Positions 34,286-43,370 of a DNA stretch of 54,830 nucleotides are shown piece by piece. Position 1 is the stretch's first letter. Every line of letters starts with the position of its first letter. Origin of the DNA: an uncultured Dechloromonas sp. (lineage in GTDB: Bacteria > Pseudomonadota > Gammaproteobacteria > Burkholderiales > Rhodocyclaceae); contig NZ_CAMFKO010000028.1 of assembly GCF_945957265.1 (NCBI RefSeq), positions 1 to 54,830 on the forward strand. Direction: 5' to 3'. The position numbers and the translations under genes are program-made. The notes under the pieces are model-generated. The model had not been told where the DNA came from and did no database searches. It was given only the letters and a program-made list of their open reading frames with translations.

Positions 34286-35632
34286 TCAGTCGGCCAGGGC
34301 GTTCAGCAGCTTGCCGTGTATGCCGCCAAACCCGCCGTTGCTCATGACCAGGATGTGGTCGCCGGGTTGCGCGGCCAGGCTGACCTGGTCGACCAGGCGG
34401 TCGAGGTCGTCCTCGACGATGGCCCGCTCCCCCATCGGCGCCAGGGCCTCGCGGGCATCCCAGCCGAGGTTGGCGCCGTAGCAGAAGGCGGCGTCGGCTT
34501 CGCTCAGGCTGTCCGGGAGCTGGGATTTCATCGTGCCCAGCTTCATCGTGTTCGACCGTGGCTCGAGCACGGCAAGAATGCGGCCGCGCCCGATCTTGCG
34601 GCGCAGGCCGGCAACGGTGGTGGCGATGGCGGTCGGGTGGTGGGCGAAATCGTCGTAAACCGTGATGCCGCGCACGACCCCCCTGACTTCCATGCGCCGC
34701 TTGACGTTCTCGAAGCGCGACAGCGCTTCCAGCCCCTGCGCCGGCGTCACGCCGACGTGGCGGGCGGCAAGCAGGGCGGCGCAGGCGTTGGCGCGGTTGT
34801 GATCGCCGGAAAGATTCCAGCGCGAGCGGCCGATCAGGCCGTCCGGGCCATGCAGGACGAGTTCGCCGCGCGCGTCGTCCCCGCTGACCCGATAGCCGTT
34901 CGGGTCGTTGAAGCGTTCGACGGGCGTCCAGCAGCCGCGTTGCAGCACACGCTCCAGGCTGGCCTCGGCGGCGTTCGAAACAATCAGTCCGGATTGGGGC
35001 AGCGTGCGGACAAGGTGGTGGAATTGCGTCTCGATGGCGGCAAGATCGCTGAAAATGTCGGCGTGATCGAATTCCAGGTTGTTCAGGACGGCGGTCCGCG
35101 GGCGGTAATGGACGAATTTCGAGCGTTTGTCGCAGAAGGCCGTGTCGTATTCGTCGGCTTCGATGACGAAGAAGGGGGTGTCGCCAAGGCGGGCGGAGAC
35201 GCCGAAATTGAGCGGTACGCCGCCGATCAGGAAGCCCGGCGCCATGTTGGCGTCTTCCAGTATCCAGGCCAGCATCGAGCTGGTCGTCGTCTTGCCGTGC
35301 GTGCCGGCGACGCCGAGCACCCAGCGGCCCTGCAGCACGTTCTCGGCCAGCCATTGCGGGCCGGAGACGTAGGGCAGCCCCTTGTCGAGAATGGCCTCGA
35401 GCAGCGGATTGCCGCGCGACACGGCGTTGCCGATGACGAAGATGTCCGGCTTGAGGGCCAGCTGGTCGGCCGCGAAACCCTCGATCAGCTCGATGCCGGC
35501 ATCCCGCAGCTGGTCGCTCATCGGCGGATAGACGTTGGCGTCGCAGCCGGTGACCTTGTGCCCCGAGTCGACCGCCAGTTGCGCGATGCCGCCCATGAAG
35601 GTGCCGCAGATACCCAGAATATGAATGTGCAT
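34286..35632 (-). CDS. mpl: Murein peptide ligase Mpl
   Basis: A 448-aa Mur-ligase-family enzyme that reattaches the recycled tripeptide L-Ala-gamma-D-Glu-meso-Dap to UDP-MurNAc. Motifs: HILGICGTFMGGIAQLA at the N-terminus, ATP-binding GVAGTHGKTTT, IEADEYDTAF and NNLEFDHADIF, then GDHNRANA. The length is normal. It is transcribed away from the next plus-strand gene (50-bp divergent gap, with a TAGAAT -10-like box at 35648 for the rightward gene). Confidence 0.95.
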   Translation of the reverse strand: MHIHILGICGTFMGGIAQLAVDSGHKVTGCDANVYPPMSDQLRDAGIELIEGFAADQLALKPDIFVIGNAVSRGNPLLEAILDKGLPYVSGPQWLAENVLQGRWVLGVAGTHGKTTTSSMLAWILEDANMAPGFLIGGVPLNFGVSARLGDTPFFVIEADEYDTAFCDKRSKFVHYRPRTAVLNNLEFDHADIFSDLAAIETQFHHLVRTLPQSGLIVSNAAEASLERVLQRGCWTPVERFNDPNGYRVSGDDARGELVLHGPDGLIGRSRWNLSGDHNRANACAALLAARHVGVTPAQGLEALSRFENVKRRMEVRGVVRGITVYDDFAHHPTAIATTVAGLRRKIGRGRILAVLEPRSNTMKLGTMKSQLPDSLSEADAAFCYGANLGWDAREALAPMGERAIVEDDLDRLVDQVSLAAQPGDHILVMSNGGFGGIHGKLLNALAD

Positions 35633-35682
35633 GTCACAGAGACCCGTTAGAATGGGGGCGATTTTACCTTGATCGAGTCCCC

Positions 35683-36273
35683 ATGACCCGTCATGAACGG
35701 CAACGCCCGAGTCACGGCACCCGGGCCAGCATCGCCACCGCAGCCGCCCGCCTGATGGCCGAGGATGGCATTACCGACTTTCATCTCGCCAAGAAAAAGG
35801 CGGCCCGCCAGCTGGGGCTGCCCGAGCACACGCGCTTTCCCGACAATGCCGAGGTCGAGGCCGAGTTGCGCGCCTATCGCAGTCTCTACCAGGGGGACGG
35901 GCACGCCGAGATGCTGCTGGCCATGCGACATTCGGCGCTCGAATTGCTCGAGCTGCTGGCCCCGTTCAATCCCTACCTGGCGGGCTCCGTTCTCGAAGGG
36001 ACGGCTGGCGAGCATTCGCGCATCGATATCCTGCTGTTTGCCGACAGCGCGAAGGAAGTCGAGATCTTCCTGCTCAATCGGGGTATCGACGTCGATCATG
36101 TCGAGCCGCGCAATGAGCGCGTCGAAGCGGTTCTGGTCATGGAAACGGACACAGTCGACGCCAATCTTGTTATTATGCCGCCGCATCTCGAGCGGGTGAG
36201 CTTGAAGTACCGCGATGGACGGCCGCGCGACCGCATCCGCGCCGATGCGCTCAGGGTCCTGATTTCGGAATAA
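35683..36273 (+). CDS. Conserved protein with nucleotidyltransferase-like region
   Basis: A 196-aa protein. The segment GSVLEGTAGEHSRIDILLFAD resembles the minimal nucleotidyltransferase pattern (GS followed by D-x-D/L), though the second acidic pair is incomplete. The N-terminal part (ASIATAAARLMAEDGITDFHLAKKKAARQLGL) is helical. I cannot name a function. It lies divergent to mpl and 39 bp before aroQ. Confidence 0.75.
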   Translation: MTRHERQRPSHGTRASIATAAARLMAEDGITDFHLAKKKAARQLGLPEHTRFPDNAEVEAELRAYRSLYQGDGHAEMLLAMRHSALELLELLAPFNPYLAGSVLEGTAGEHSRIDILLFADSAKEVEIFLLNRGIDVDHVEPRNERVEAVLVMETDTVDANLVIMPPHLERVSLKYRDGRPRDRIRADALRVLISE

Positions 36274-36312
36274 GCTGGACAAAATGCTGCGATTTGCGGC
36301 AAACTTGCTGCC

Positions 36313-36792
36313 ATGACGAAGCGAAAATCCAATTCCAAGTCAGCCGAAAAGCCCCGTATCCTGGTCTTGCACGGGCCCAATCTCAATCTGTTGGGCACCC
36401 GCGAGCCGGATCATTACGGCCGGGTTACCCTTGCCGACATCAATGTGTCCCTGGCCCGCATGGCCGAAGGGGCCGGTGTCGACCTGGAAACTTTTCAGAG
36501 CAACCATGAAGGTGCGTTGATCGAACGCATTCATGCCGCCCGTGAACAGGGCGTGCGGGCGATCATCATCAATCCGGCGGCCTACACGCATACCAGCGTG
36601 GCGCTGCGCGATGCACTTTCCGCGGTTGCCATTCCCTTTGTGGAAGTGCATTTGTCCAACGTGCATGCCCGCGAGCCTTTCCGGCATCACTCGTATTTTT
36701 CCGACCTGGCCATCGGCGTCATCTGCGGCCTCGGTCACGAGGGCTACCTGCTCGCCCTCGAATACCTGCTCAACAAGCTTCATATCGAATAG
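36313..36792 (+). CDS. aroQ: Type II 3-dehydroquinate dehydratase
   Basis: A 159-aa shikimate-pathway enzyme that dehydrates 3-dehydroquinate. Family motifs: [47 protein letters not shown] and [19 protein letters not shown] 14-residue basic N-terminal extension precedes the core. It is followed by accB after 56 bp, a frequent proteobacterial order. Confidence 0.96.
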   Translation: MTKRKSNSKSAEKPRILVLHGPNLNLLGTREPDHYGRVTLADINVSLARMAEGAGVDLETFQSNHEGALIERIHAAREQGVRAIIINPAAYTHTSVALRDALSAVAIPFVEVHLSNVHAREPFRHHSYFSDLAIGVICGLGHEGYLLALEYLLNKLHIE

Positions 36793-36814
36793 CCAGGCTT
36801 CGGCCGGCTGCATT

Positions 36815-36833
36815 TTGCGTTCTGCGAACGCAA
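36815..36833 (+). promoter_or_regulatory. Leader hairpin before accB
   Basis: TTGCGTTC (36815-36822) and GAACGCAA (36826-36833) form a perfect 8-bp stem with a TGC loop. It ends a few bases before the AAAAGGAG ribosome-binding site of accB. It could be a protein-binding site or affect accBC expression. No T-run follows. Confidence 0.45.
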
Positions 36834-36848
36834 CAAAAGGAGTACTTC

Positions 36849-37307
36849 ATGGATCTGCGCAAACTCAAAAAACTCATCGACCTCGTTCAGGAATCCGGCA
36901 TCTCGGAACTGGAAGTCACCGAAGGCGAAGAGAAAGTGCGTATCGCCAAGCATTACGGTGCCGTCGCTGCCGCCCCGATGCAGCAATACATGATGCCGGC
37001 CGCCATGCCGGTCGCCGGTTCTGCCCCGGCGGCCTCGGCCGTCAACCTGGATGATGAGGACGAGTTGCCGGAAGGGCATGTCCTCAAGTCGCCGATGGTC
37101 GGCACTTTCTACCGTTCCCCGTCGCCGGGCGCCGATGCCTTCGTGCAGATCGGCCAGACCGTGAAGCAGGGCGAGACCCTGTGCATCATCGAAGCGATGA
37201 AGCTGCTCAACGAAATCGAAGCCGACGCTTCCGGCGTCGTCAAGGCCATCCTGGTCGACAACGGCGAACCGGTCGAATTCGGCGAACCGCTGTTCGTGAT
37301 CGGCTGA
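36849..37307 (+). CDS. accB: Biotin carboxyl carrier protein of acetyl-CoA carboxylase
   Basis: A 152-aa biotin carrier. The N-terminal part ([23 protein letters not shown]) and the Ala/Pro/Met linker are typical. The biotinyl domain contains [15 protein letters not shown], with the target lysine in EAMKL. Fatty-acid synthesis starts from its malonyl-CoA product. AAAAGGAG precedes the ATG; accC starts 10 nt after the stop. Confidence 0.97.
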   Translation: MDLRKLKKLIDLVQESGISELEVTEGEEKVRIAKHYGAVAAAPMQQYMMPAAMPVAGSAPAASAVNLDDEDELPEGHVLKSPMVGTFYRSPSPGADAFVQIGQTVKQGETLCIIEAMKLLNEIEADASGVVKAILVDNGEPVEFGEPLFVIG

Positions 37308-37317
37308 GACAGCCACC

Positions 37318-38676
37318 ATGTTTGAAAAAGTCCTTATTGCCAACCGGGGGGAGATTGCCCTCCGCATCCAGCGCGCCTGCCGCGAACTGGGCATCAAGAC
37401 GGTGGTCGTGCACTCCGAGGCCGACCGCGATGCCAAGTACGTCAAGCTGGCCGACGAGTCGGTCTGTATCGGCCCGGCCGCTTCCTCGCTGAGCTACCTG
37501 AACGTGCCGGCGATCATCTCGGCGGCCGAGGTGACCGATGCCCAGGCCATCCACCCGGGCTACGGCTTCCTGTCCGAAAACGCTGACTTTGCCGAGCGCG
37601 TCGAGACTTCCGGTTTCGTCTTCATCGGTCCGCGCGCCGAAACCATCCGCCTGATGGGCGACAAGGTGTCGGCCAAGGATGCCATGAAGGCAGCCGGCGT
37701 GCCCTGCGTGCCGGGTTCCGACGGCGCCCTGCCGGAAGACCCCAAGGAGATCGTCAAGATCGCACGTGCCGTCGGCTACCCGGTGATCATCAAGGCCGCC
37801 GGTGGCGGCGGCGGTCGCGGCATGCGCGTCGTGCATACCGAAGCGGCCCTGGTCAATGCCGTCCAGCTGACTCGCCAGGAAGCCAACAGCTTCTTCGGCA
37901 ACCCGGCGGTTTACATGGAGAAGTACCTGGAAAACCCGCGTCACGTGGAAATCCAGGTGCTGGCCGACGAGCACAAGAACGCCATCTACCTCGGCGAGCG
38001 CGACTGCTCGATGCAGCGCCGCCACCAGAAGGTGATCGAGGAAGCGCCGGCGCCGCACATCCCGGCCCGCCTGATCACCCGCATCGGCGAACGTTGTGCC
38101 GAGGCCTGCCGCAAGATCGGCTACCGCGGTGCGGGTACTTTCGAGTTCCTGTACGAGAACGGCGAGTTCTACTTCATCGAAATGAACACCCGCGTCCAGG
38201 TCGAGCACCCGGTGACCGAGATGATCACCGGCGTCGATATCGTCCAGGAGCAGATTCGCGTCGCCGCCGGCGAAAAGCTGCGCTACAAGCAGAAGGACAT
38301 CGTGTTCCGCGGCCATGCCATCGAATGCCGCATCAACGCCGAAGATCCCTTCACGTTCGTGCCATCTCCCGGCAATATCGACTTCTACCATCCGCCGGGC
38401 GGCCCGGGCATCCGCGTCGATTCGCACATCTATCAGGGCTACCGCGTGCCGCCGCACTACGATTCGATGGTCGCCAAGGTGATTTCCTACGGCGACACCC
38501 GCGAGCAGGCCATCCGCCGCATGCGTATCGCGCTGTCGGAGATGAGCATCCAGGGCATCAAGACCAACATCCCGCTGCACCAGGAACTGATGCTCGATGC
38601 CCGTTTCGTCGAAGGCGGCACCAGCATCCACTACCTGGAGCACAAGCTGGCCGACAAGAGCGAGGTCAAGGCGTAA
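37318..38676 (+). CDS. accC: Biotin carboxylase
   Basis: A 452-aa ATP-grasp enzyme that carboxylates biotin on AccB. Motifs: [30 protein letters not shown], glycine-rich [31 protein letters not shown] and [15 protein letters not shown]. The gene is full length and 3 nt from prmA. Confidence 0.97.
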   Translation: MFEKVLIANRGEIALRIQRACRELGIKTVVVHSEADRDAKYVKLADESVCIGPAASSLSYLNVPAIISAAEVTDAQAIHPGYGFLSENADFAERVETSGFVFIGPRAETIRLMGDKVSAKDAMKAAGVPCVPGSDGALPEDPKEIVKIARAVGYPVIIKAAGGGGGRGMRVVHTEAALVNAVQLTRQEANSFFGNPAVYMEKYLENPRHVEIQVLADEHKNAIYLGERDCSMQRRHQKVIEEAPAPHIPARLITRIGERCAEACRKIGYRGAGTFEFLYENGEFYFIEMNTRVQVEHPVTEMITGVDIVQEQIRVAAGEKLRYKQKDIVFRGHAIECRINAEDPFTFVPSPGNIDFYHPPGGPGIRVDSHIYQGYRVPPHYDSMVAKVISYGDTREQAIRRMRIALSEMSIQGIKTNIPLHQELMLDARFVEGGTSIHYLEHKLADKSEVKA

Positions 38677-38679
38677 GCG

Positions 38680-39570
38680 ATGTCCTGGCAAAATGTCAGT
38701 TTCCTGACCGACGTGTCGCATGCCGAACCGATATGCGACGCCCTGCTCGAGGCGGGTGCGCTGTCGGCCAGCATCGAGGACGCCGATGCCGGCACGCCGG
38801 ACGAGCAGCCGCAGTTCGGCGAGCCCGGCTCGGTCAATACACCGGGCTGGAACCATTCCAAGGTCGTGGTGCTGCTCGAGCCGGATGCCGATCCGGCCGC
38901 GGTGCTCGGCGAGGCGGCCAGGGCTATCGGCCTGGCCGCGACACCGGCGTTTTCCGTCGAGGCGGTGGCCGAGCAGAACTGGGTGCAGCTGACCCAGTCG
39001 CAGTTCGACCCGATCCGGGTCTCGGAGCGCCTGTGGATCGTGCCGTCCTGGCATGAGTCGCCCGATCCGGCGGCGATCAACCTGATACTCGATCCCGGCA
39101 TGGCCTTCGGGACCGGTTCGCACCCGACGACGCGGCTTTGCCTCGAATGGCTCGAGCGCAATGTCTCGGCCGGCGATGCCGTGCTCGACTACGGCTGCGG
39201 CTCCGGCATCCTGGCCATCGCGGCGGCGCGCCTCGGTGCGGCGCATGTCGCCGGCGTCGATATCGACCCGCAAGCCGTCGATGCGGCCAGGGCCAATGCG
39301 GAACGCAACGGCGTCACCGCCCTGTTCGCCGATTCGGCCGCACCGGTGGCCGGCGAGTACGACGTGGTGGTGGCCAACATCCTGTCCAATCCGCTGCGCG
39401 TGCTGGCGCCGGCGATCTGCGCGCATGTCCGCGCGGGCGGGCGGCTCGCGCTGTCGGGCATTCTGCGCGAGCAGGCGGACGAGATCGTGGCCATCTACGC
39501 GCAGTGGATTCCGCTGCAGGTGGCCGATGTGCGCGAGGATTGGGTATGTCTGGCGGGAACCAGACCCTGA
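38680..39570 (+). CDS. prmA: Ribosomal protein L11 methyltransferase
   Basis: A 296-aa SAM-dependent methyltransferase that trimethylates ribosomal protein L11. Motifs: DPGMAFGTGSHPTTRLCLEWL, VLDYGCGSGILAIAAARLGA and VVANILSNPL, matching PrmA. It follows accC by 3 nt and its stop overlaps the next ATG (TGATG). Confidence 0.95.
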   Translation: MSWQNVSFLTDVSHAEPICDALLEAGALSASIEDADAGTPDEQPQFGEPGSVNTPGWNHSKVVVLLEPDADPAAVLGEAARAIGLAATPAFSVEAVAEQNWVQLTQSQFDPIRVSERLWIVPSWHESPDPAAINLILDPGMAFGTGSHPTTRLCLEWLERNVSAGDAVLDYGCGSGILAIAAARLGAAHVAGVDIDPQAVDAARANAERNGVTALFADSAAPVAGEYDVVVANILSNPLRVLAPAICAHVRAGGRLALSGILREQADEIVAIYAQWIPLQVADVREDWVCLAGTRP

Positions 39571-40733
39571 TGCGCACCCGCTGTCCGGAGTGTGGCACGG
39601 TATTCCGTGTCACCTCCGAGCAGTTGCGACGCAAGGCCGGCAAGGTGCGTTGCGGGAATTGCCAGGCGGTATTCAATGCCTTCGATCAATGGCAGTCCGA
39701 TACCGACGACGAAACCCCGATCGCCTCGTCGCTCGAGGCCTCGCCGCAGCCTGTGCCTGAGGAAGAGTCTGCCGCATCGGTACTGGCGCCGATTGCGCTC
39801 GTTGCCGAAACGACGATCGAATCCACCCCCGCGCCGCAGCCGGAGCAAAGCCCCGAGCGCGAGCCGGCGCCCTTCGACCCGGCGGCAACGGTCGTCGCCG
39901 GTCCCGACTGGGCGTGGAACGAATCCATGGAGCTTTTGGCCACGCCAGACGAGCCGGCTCCCCCGCCGGAGGCGCCCGCCATCCCGCTGGCGCCCGAGGA
40001 AAGCCCGGCGCCGGCCATGCTTGACGTTCCGCTTGAGGCGGACATTCCCGAGGCGGTTCCTTTCGATGCCGCCGAAACCCTGGTCGCCACACCCGCAGAT
40101 CGCGCCGGCCTGGTGGATGATCGCGCCGAAACGCCGGAACAGTCGACGCTGGCGGCCCGCGAGGCTGGCCTGGTTGCGGCGCGCGAACTGGTCGACACCA
40201 GTTCCTACAACCGCTGGTCGGCGGGAACGCTGACCAGCGACGGTCGGGGCGCGTTCGACAGCGAGCCGCCGGCAAGGGCCGCCTGGCCGTTCGTCGTCGG
40301 GGCGTTGCTGTTGCTGCTCGTCCTGCTCGGCCAGTTGGCCTACCACTACCGCACCGACATCGTGTTGCGCATGGCCTGGCTGCAGCCGCTCTATGCCTCG
40401 CTGGGCGTCGGCATTCCGCTGCCCAGGAACCCTGCGCTGGTATCCATCGAAACCTCCGACCTGCAGTCGGACAATGCGCGCGGCCTGTTCGTCTTGCAGG
40501 CCACGCTGAAGAACCGTGCGGCCCATCCGCAAGCCTGGCCGGCGCTCGAGTTGAGCCTGACCGACACCAACGATGCGGTCGTCGCCCGGCGCGTCATGTA
40601 CGCCGCCGACTATCTTCCGCCGGGAACGGCGTCCGATGCTTTCCCCGCCAACGGCGACGTCGCCGTCCGGCTGTGGATCGAAGCCAAGGACATGGGCGCC
40701 TCCGGCTATCGCCTTTACATCTTCTACCCCTGA
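39570..40733 (+). CDS. Zinc-ribbon and DUF3426 membrane protein
   Basis: A 387-aa protein. The N-terminus has an MJ0042-type zinc ribbon (RCPECGTVFRVTSEQL, VRCGNCQAVFNAFD). A Pro/Ala/Glu-rich low-complexity region follows (about 45-225). One membrane helix comes next (AAWPFVVGALLLLLVLLGQ), then a C-terminal DUF3426-like domain (VSIETSDLQSDNARGLFVLQ, YAADYLPPGT). The order after prmA is common in betaproteobacteria. Function unknown. The start was placed at 39570 because it overlaps the prmA stop and puts the zinc ribbon first; ATG 39546 is also possible. Confidence 0.88.
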   Translation: MRTRCPECGTVFRVTSEQLRRKAGKVRCGNCQAVFNAFDQWQSDTDDETPIASSLEASPQPVPEEESAASVLAPIALVAETTIESTPAPQPEQSPEREPAPFDPAATVVAGPDWAWNESMELLATPDEPAPPPEAPAIPLAPEESPAPAMLDVPLEADIPEAVPFDAAETLVATPADRAGLVDDRAETPEQSTLAAREAGLVAARELVDTSSYNRWSAGTLTSDGRGAFDSEPPARAAWPFVVGALLLLLVLLGQLAYHYRTDIVLRMAWLQPLYASLGVGIPLPRNPALVSIETSDLQSDNARGLFVLQATLKNRAAHPQAWPALELSLTDTNDAVVARRVMYAADYLPPGTASDAFPANGDVAVRLWIEAKDMGASGYRLYIFYP

Positions 40734-40739
40734 CACATC

Positions 40740-41672
40740 ATGACGACACTGATCTGCGGTTCGCTGGCTTTCGACAACATCATGGTCTTCCCGGACCGTT
40801 TCAAGAATCACATCCTGCCCGAGCAGATCCACATCCTCAACGTGGCTTTCCTGGTGCCGGAAATGCGCCGCGAATTCGGCGGCTGCGCCGGTAACATCGC
40901 CTATAACCTGATGCTGCTCGGCGGCGAGCCGATGATCATGGCGACCGTCGGTGACGATGCCGTGCCCTATCTCGACCGCTTGGACAAGCTGGGCCTGTCG
41001 CGCAACCACGTGCGCCAGATTCCCGGCAGCTTCACCGCCCAGGCCTTCATCACCACCGACCTCGACGACAACCAGATCACCGCCTTCCACCCGGGGGCGA
41101 TGAGCTTTTCGCACCTGAACAAGGTCGAAAAGGCCAACGCCAGGCTCGGCATCGTCGCTCCCGACGGCCGCGAAGGCATGATGCAGCATGCCCGCGATTT
41201 CTCGGCTGCCGGCGTGCCGTTCATTTTCGATCCGGGCCAGGGCATGCCGATGTTCAACGGCGACGAACTGCTCGACTTCATGCGCCTGGCCGATTACGCC
41301 TGCTTCAACGACTATGAGGCCAGGCTGCTGTGCGACCGCACCGGGCGCAATCTCGAGCAGCTCGCCGGCGAGGTCAAGGCCTTGATCGTGACGCGCGGCG
41401 GCGAAGGCTCGGAAATCTATGCCGATGGCCAACGCCACGACATTCCCTGCGTCGCGGCCGATGCCATCGTCGACCCCACCGGCTGCGGCGACGCCTATCG
41501 CTCCGGCCTGCTCTACGGTATCGCCAACGGCTTCGACTGGCCGACGACCGGGCGCCTGGCAGCGGTCATGGGGGCGATCAAGATCGCCCATCGCGGCGGC
41601 CAGAACCACCAGCCGAGCCGCGAGGAGATCGGCGAGCGCTATCGCAAGGCTTTCGGCGCGCTGCCCTGGTGA
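40740..41672 (+). CDS. PfkB-family carbohydrate/nucleoside kinase
   Basis: A 310-aa PfkB-family kinase. GGCAGNIAYNLMLLGGE is the first signature, and the C-terminal DPTGCGDAYRSGLLYGI contains the catalytic Asp of the anion-hole motif. The substrate is unknown; similar bacterial proteins are annotated as adenosine or ribokinase-type. The start lies 6 nt after the DUF3426 gene, so it probably belongs to the same operon. Confidence 0.9.
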   Translation: MTTLICGSLAFDNIMVFPDRFKNHILPEQIHILNVAFLVPEMRREFGGCAGNIAYNLMLLGGEPMIMATVGDDAVPYLDRLDKLGLSRNHVRQIPGSFTAQAFITTDLDDNQITAFHPGAMSFSHLNKVEKANARLGIVAPDGREGMMQHARDFSAAGVPFIFDPGQGMPMFNGDELLDFMRLADYACFNDYEARLLCDRTGRNLEQLAGEVKALIVTRGGEGSEIYADGQRHDIPCVAADAIVDPTGCGDAYRSGLLYGIANGFDWPTTGRLAAVMGAIKIAHRGGQNHQPSREEIGERYRKAFGALPW

Positions 41673-41719
41673 TCTCCGGGCTTTGAAACAGCGTCGTCAT
41701 TTTCGGGCAACGCGCGTGT

Positions 41720-41766
41720 AACAAGCGTCATCCAGACTTGTTCTCCAGGAATACAAGGAGAACAAG
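41720..41766 (+). promoter_or_regulatory. Switch-like leader covering the olsB ribosome-binding site
   Basis: Three complementary segments are present: AACAAG (41720-41725), CTTGTTCTCC (41737-41746) and GGAGAACAAG (41757-41766). The second and third form a perfect 10-bp stem with a 10-nt loop that buries the AAGGAG site and ends at the base before the ATG. The first and second can instead form a 6-bp stem that would free the ribosome site. The two folds are mutually exclusive. A DNA operator is an alternative reading. Confidence 0.65.
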
Positions 41767-42528
41767 ATGGAAAACGTTCAGAAGAATGCCGGGCGTGCCC
41801 GCCCCGAAAAAAGAAGCCTGGCTGTCGGATTCGCGCGCAGCGCCAGCGACATCCTCGATGCCCAGCGTCTGCGCCATCGCGTGTTCGCCGGCGAAATGGG
41901 CGCCAACCTGCCGAGCCGGACGCCGGGCGTCGATCACGATATCTACGACCCGTATTGCGAGCATCTCGTCGTGCGCGACACGCAGAGCGGCGAGATCGTC
42001 GGCACCTATCGCATCCTGGCGCCGGACAACGCCCGCCAGGTCGGTTATTACTCCGAAAACGAGTTCGACCTGACCCGTCTGCAGCACCTGCGCTCGCGCC
42101 TGGTCGAAATCGGCCGCTCCTGCGTGCATCCGGATTACCGGACCGGTGCCACCATCACCCTGCTGTGGTCCGGCCTGGCCCAGTACATGGTCGAGCGCGG
42201 CCACGACTACCTGATGGGTTGCGCGTCGATCAGCATGGCTGACGGTGGCCACGCCGCGGCCAGCTTGTATAATCGCCTGGCTGTGGATCACCTCGGGCCG
42301 CAGGAGTATCGCGTCTTCCCGCGCTGCCCGCTGCCCCTGGCGGCCCTGCAGCAGGATCGTCCGGCCGAGGTGCCGCCGCTGATCAAGGGCTACCTGCGCG
42401 CCGGTGCCTGGATTTGCGGCGAACCGGCCTGGGATCCCGATTTCAACACGGCCGACCTGCCCATCCTGATGCCGATGGCCAAGGTGGCCGGACGTTACGC
42501 CAAGCACTACCTCGGACAAGCAGACTGA
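41767..42528 (+). CDS. olsB: Ornithine N-acyltransferase OlsB-like
   Basis: A 253-aa GNAT-like protein of the OlsB/autoinducer-synthase-like fold. It fits the first step of ornithine lipid synthesis, acylation of ornithine from acyl-ACP. Motifs: AQRLRHRVFAGEMGA, EHLVVRDTQSGEIVGTYRIL, EIGRSCVHPDYRTGATITLLW and MGCASISMADGGH. The neighbour encoding an O-acyltransferase supports this call. A hairpin covers the ribosome-binding site. Confidence 0.87.
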   Translation: MENVQKNAGRARPEKRSLAVGFARSASDILDAQRLRHRVFAGEMGANLPSRTPGVDHDIYDPYCEHLVVRDTQSGEIVGTYRILAPDNARQVGYYSENEFDLTRLQHLRSRLVEIGRSCVHPDYRTGATITLLWSGLAQYMVERGHDYLMGCASISMADGGHAAASLYNRLAVDHLGPQEYRVFPRCPLPLAALQQDRPAEVPPLIKGYLRAGAWICGEPAWDPDFNTADLPILMPMAKVAGRYAKHYLGQAD

Positions 42529-43370
42529 ACGAAACCAATTTTGCGCTTCGCGCCTTCCGGATTTTTCGCCTGATCCTGCTGGTCTTCAGCGGCGTCGTCG
42601 TCACCCTGCTGGTTTTTCCGCTCTGCGGCAGCGCCGCCCGGCTGCGCCTGAAAGCGAGCTGGGCCGGCGCGCTGCTCGATGCGCTCGGGGTCGAAGTCGA
42701 GGCCGACCTGACGCACGCCGTTCCCGGTGCGCTGATCGTCGCCAATCACATCTCGTGGATCGACATCTACGTGATCAATGCCGCCTTGCCGTCGGCCTTC
42801 GTGTCCAAGGCGGAGGTCCGGCACTGGCCGCTGATCGGCTGGCTGGCGGCGAAGAACGATACGGTCTTTCTGCGCCGCGGCAGTCGCGGCCACGCCAGGA
42901 TCGTCAATCAGGAAATCGCCGGCCTGCTCGACCAGGGGCGCCATGTCGCCGTCTTCCCCGAGGGTACGACGACGGATGGGCGTAGCCTGCTGCATTTCCA
43001 CGCTGCCCTGCTGCAGCCGGCGCTGAGTGCCGGGCACCCGGTCCTGCCGGTGGCGATTTCCTACTGGGAGCTGGACGGCCGGCGCAGCCTGGCGCCCCGC
43101 TACGACGGCGATATTTCCCTGGGCCAATGTACGCGGGCCATCCTGGGCCGCAAGCGCCTGATTGCCCGGCTGGTGACGACGCCCTTGCGCGGCCTGAATG
43201 GCGAGGACCGCAAGCAGGTGGCTGCCGAGGCCCGCGAGGCTATCGCTTTAGGGGCAGGGCTTCCGATGGCGAGCAGTCAACCTGAAATATCCGGCGATCT
43301 TCCAGGCGAACCGCGGTCAGATGGCCGCCCCACAGGCAGCCCGAGTCGAGCGCCAGCAGGTTCGGCGTAA
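42525..43370 (+). CDS. 1-acyl-glycerol-3-phosphate acyltransferase-like protein (OlsA candidate)
   Basis: A PlsC-family membrane acyltransferase of about 281 residues. Motif I is NHISWID and motif III is FPEGTTTDG; an N-terminal hydrophobic helix (LILLVFSGVVVTLLVFPL) is present. After OlsB, it could add the second acyl chain of ornithine lipid. No ATG, GTG or TTG lies near the expected start. CTG 42525 overlaps the olsB stop (CTGA) and is my choice; TTG 42414 inside olsB is the alternative. The last 131 bp overlap the 3' end of apaH on the other strand, and the matching C-terminal 40 residues are low-complexity. Confidence 0.8.
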   Translation: MNETNFALRAFRIFRLILLVFSGVVVTLLVFPLCGSAARLRLKASWAGALLDALGVEVEADLTHAVPGALIVANHISWIDIYVINAALPSAFVSKAEVRHWPLIGWLAAKNDTVFLRRGSRGHARIVNQEIAGLLDQGRHVAVFPEGTTTDGRSLLHFHAALLQPALSAGHPVLPVAISYWELDGRRSLAPRYDGDISLGQCTRAILGRKRLIARLVTTPLRGLNGEDRKQVAAEAREAIALGAGLPMASSQPEISGDLPGEPRSDGRPTGSPSRAPAGSA

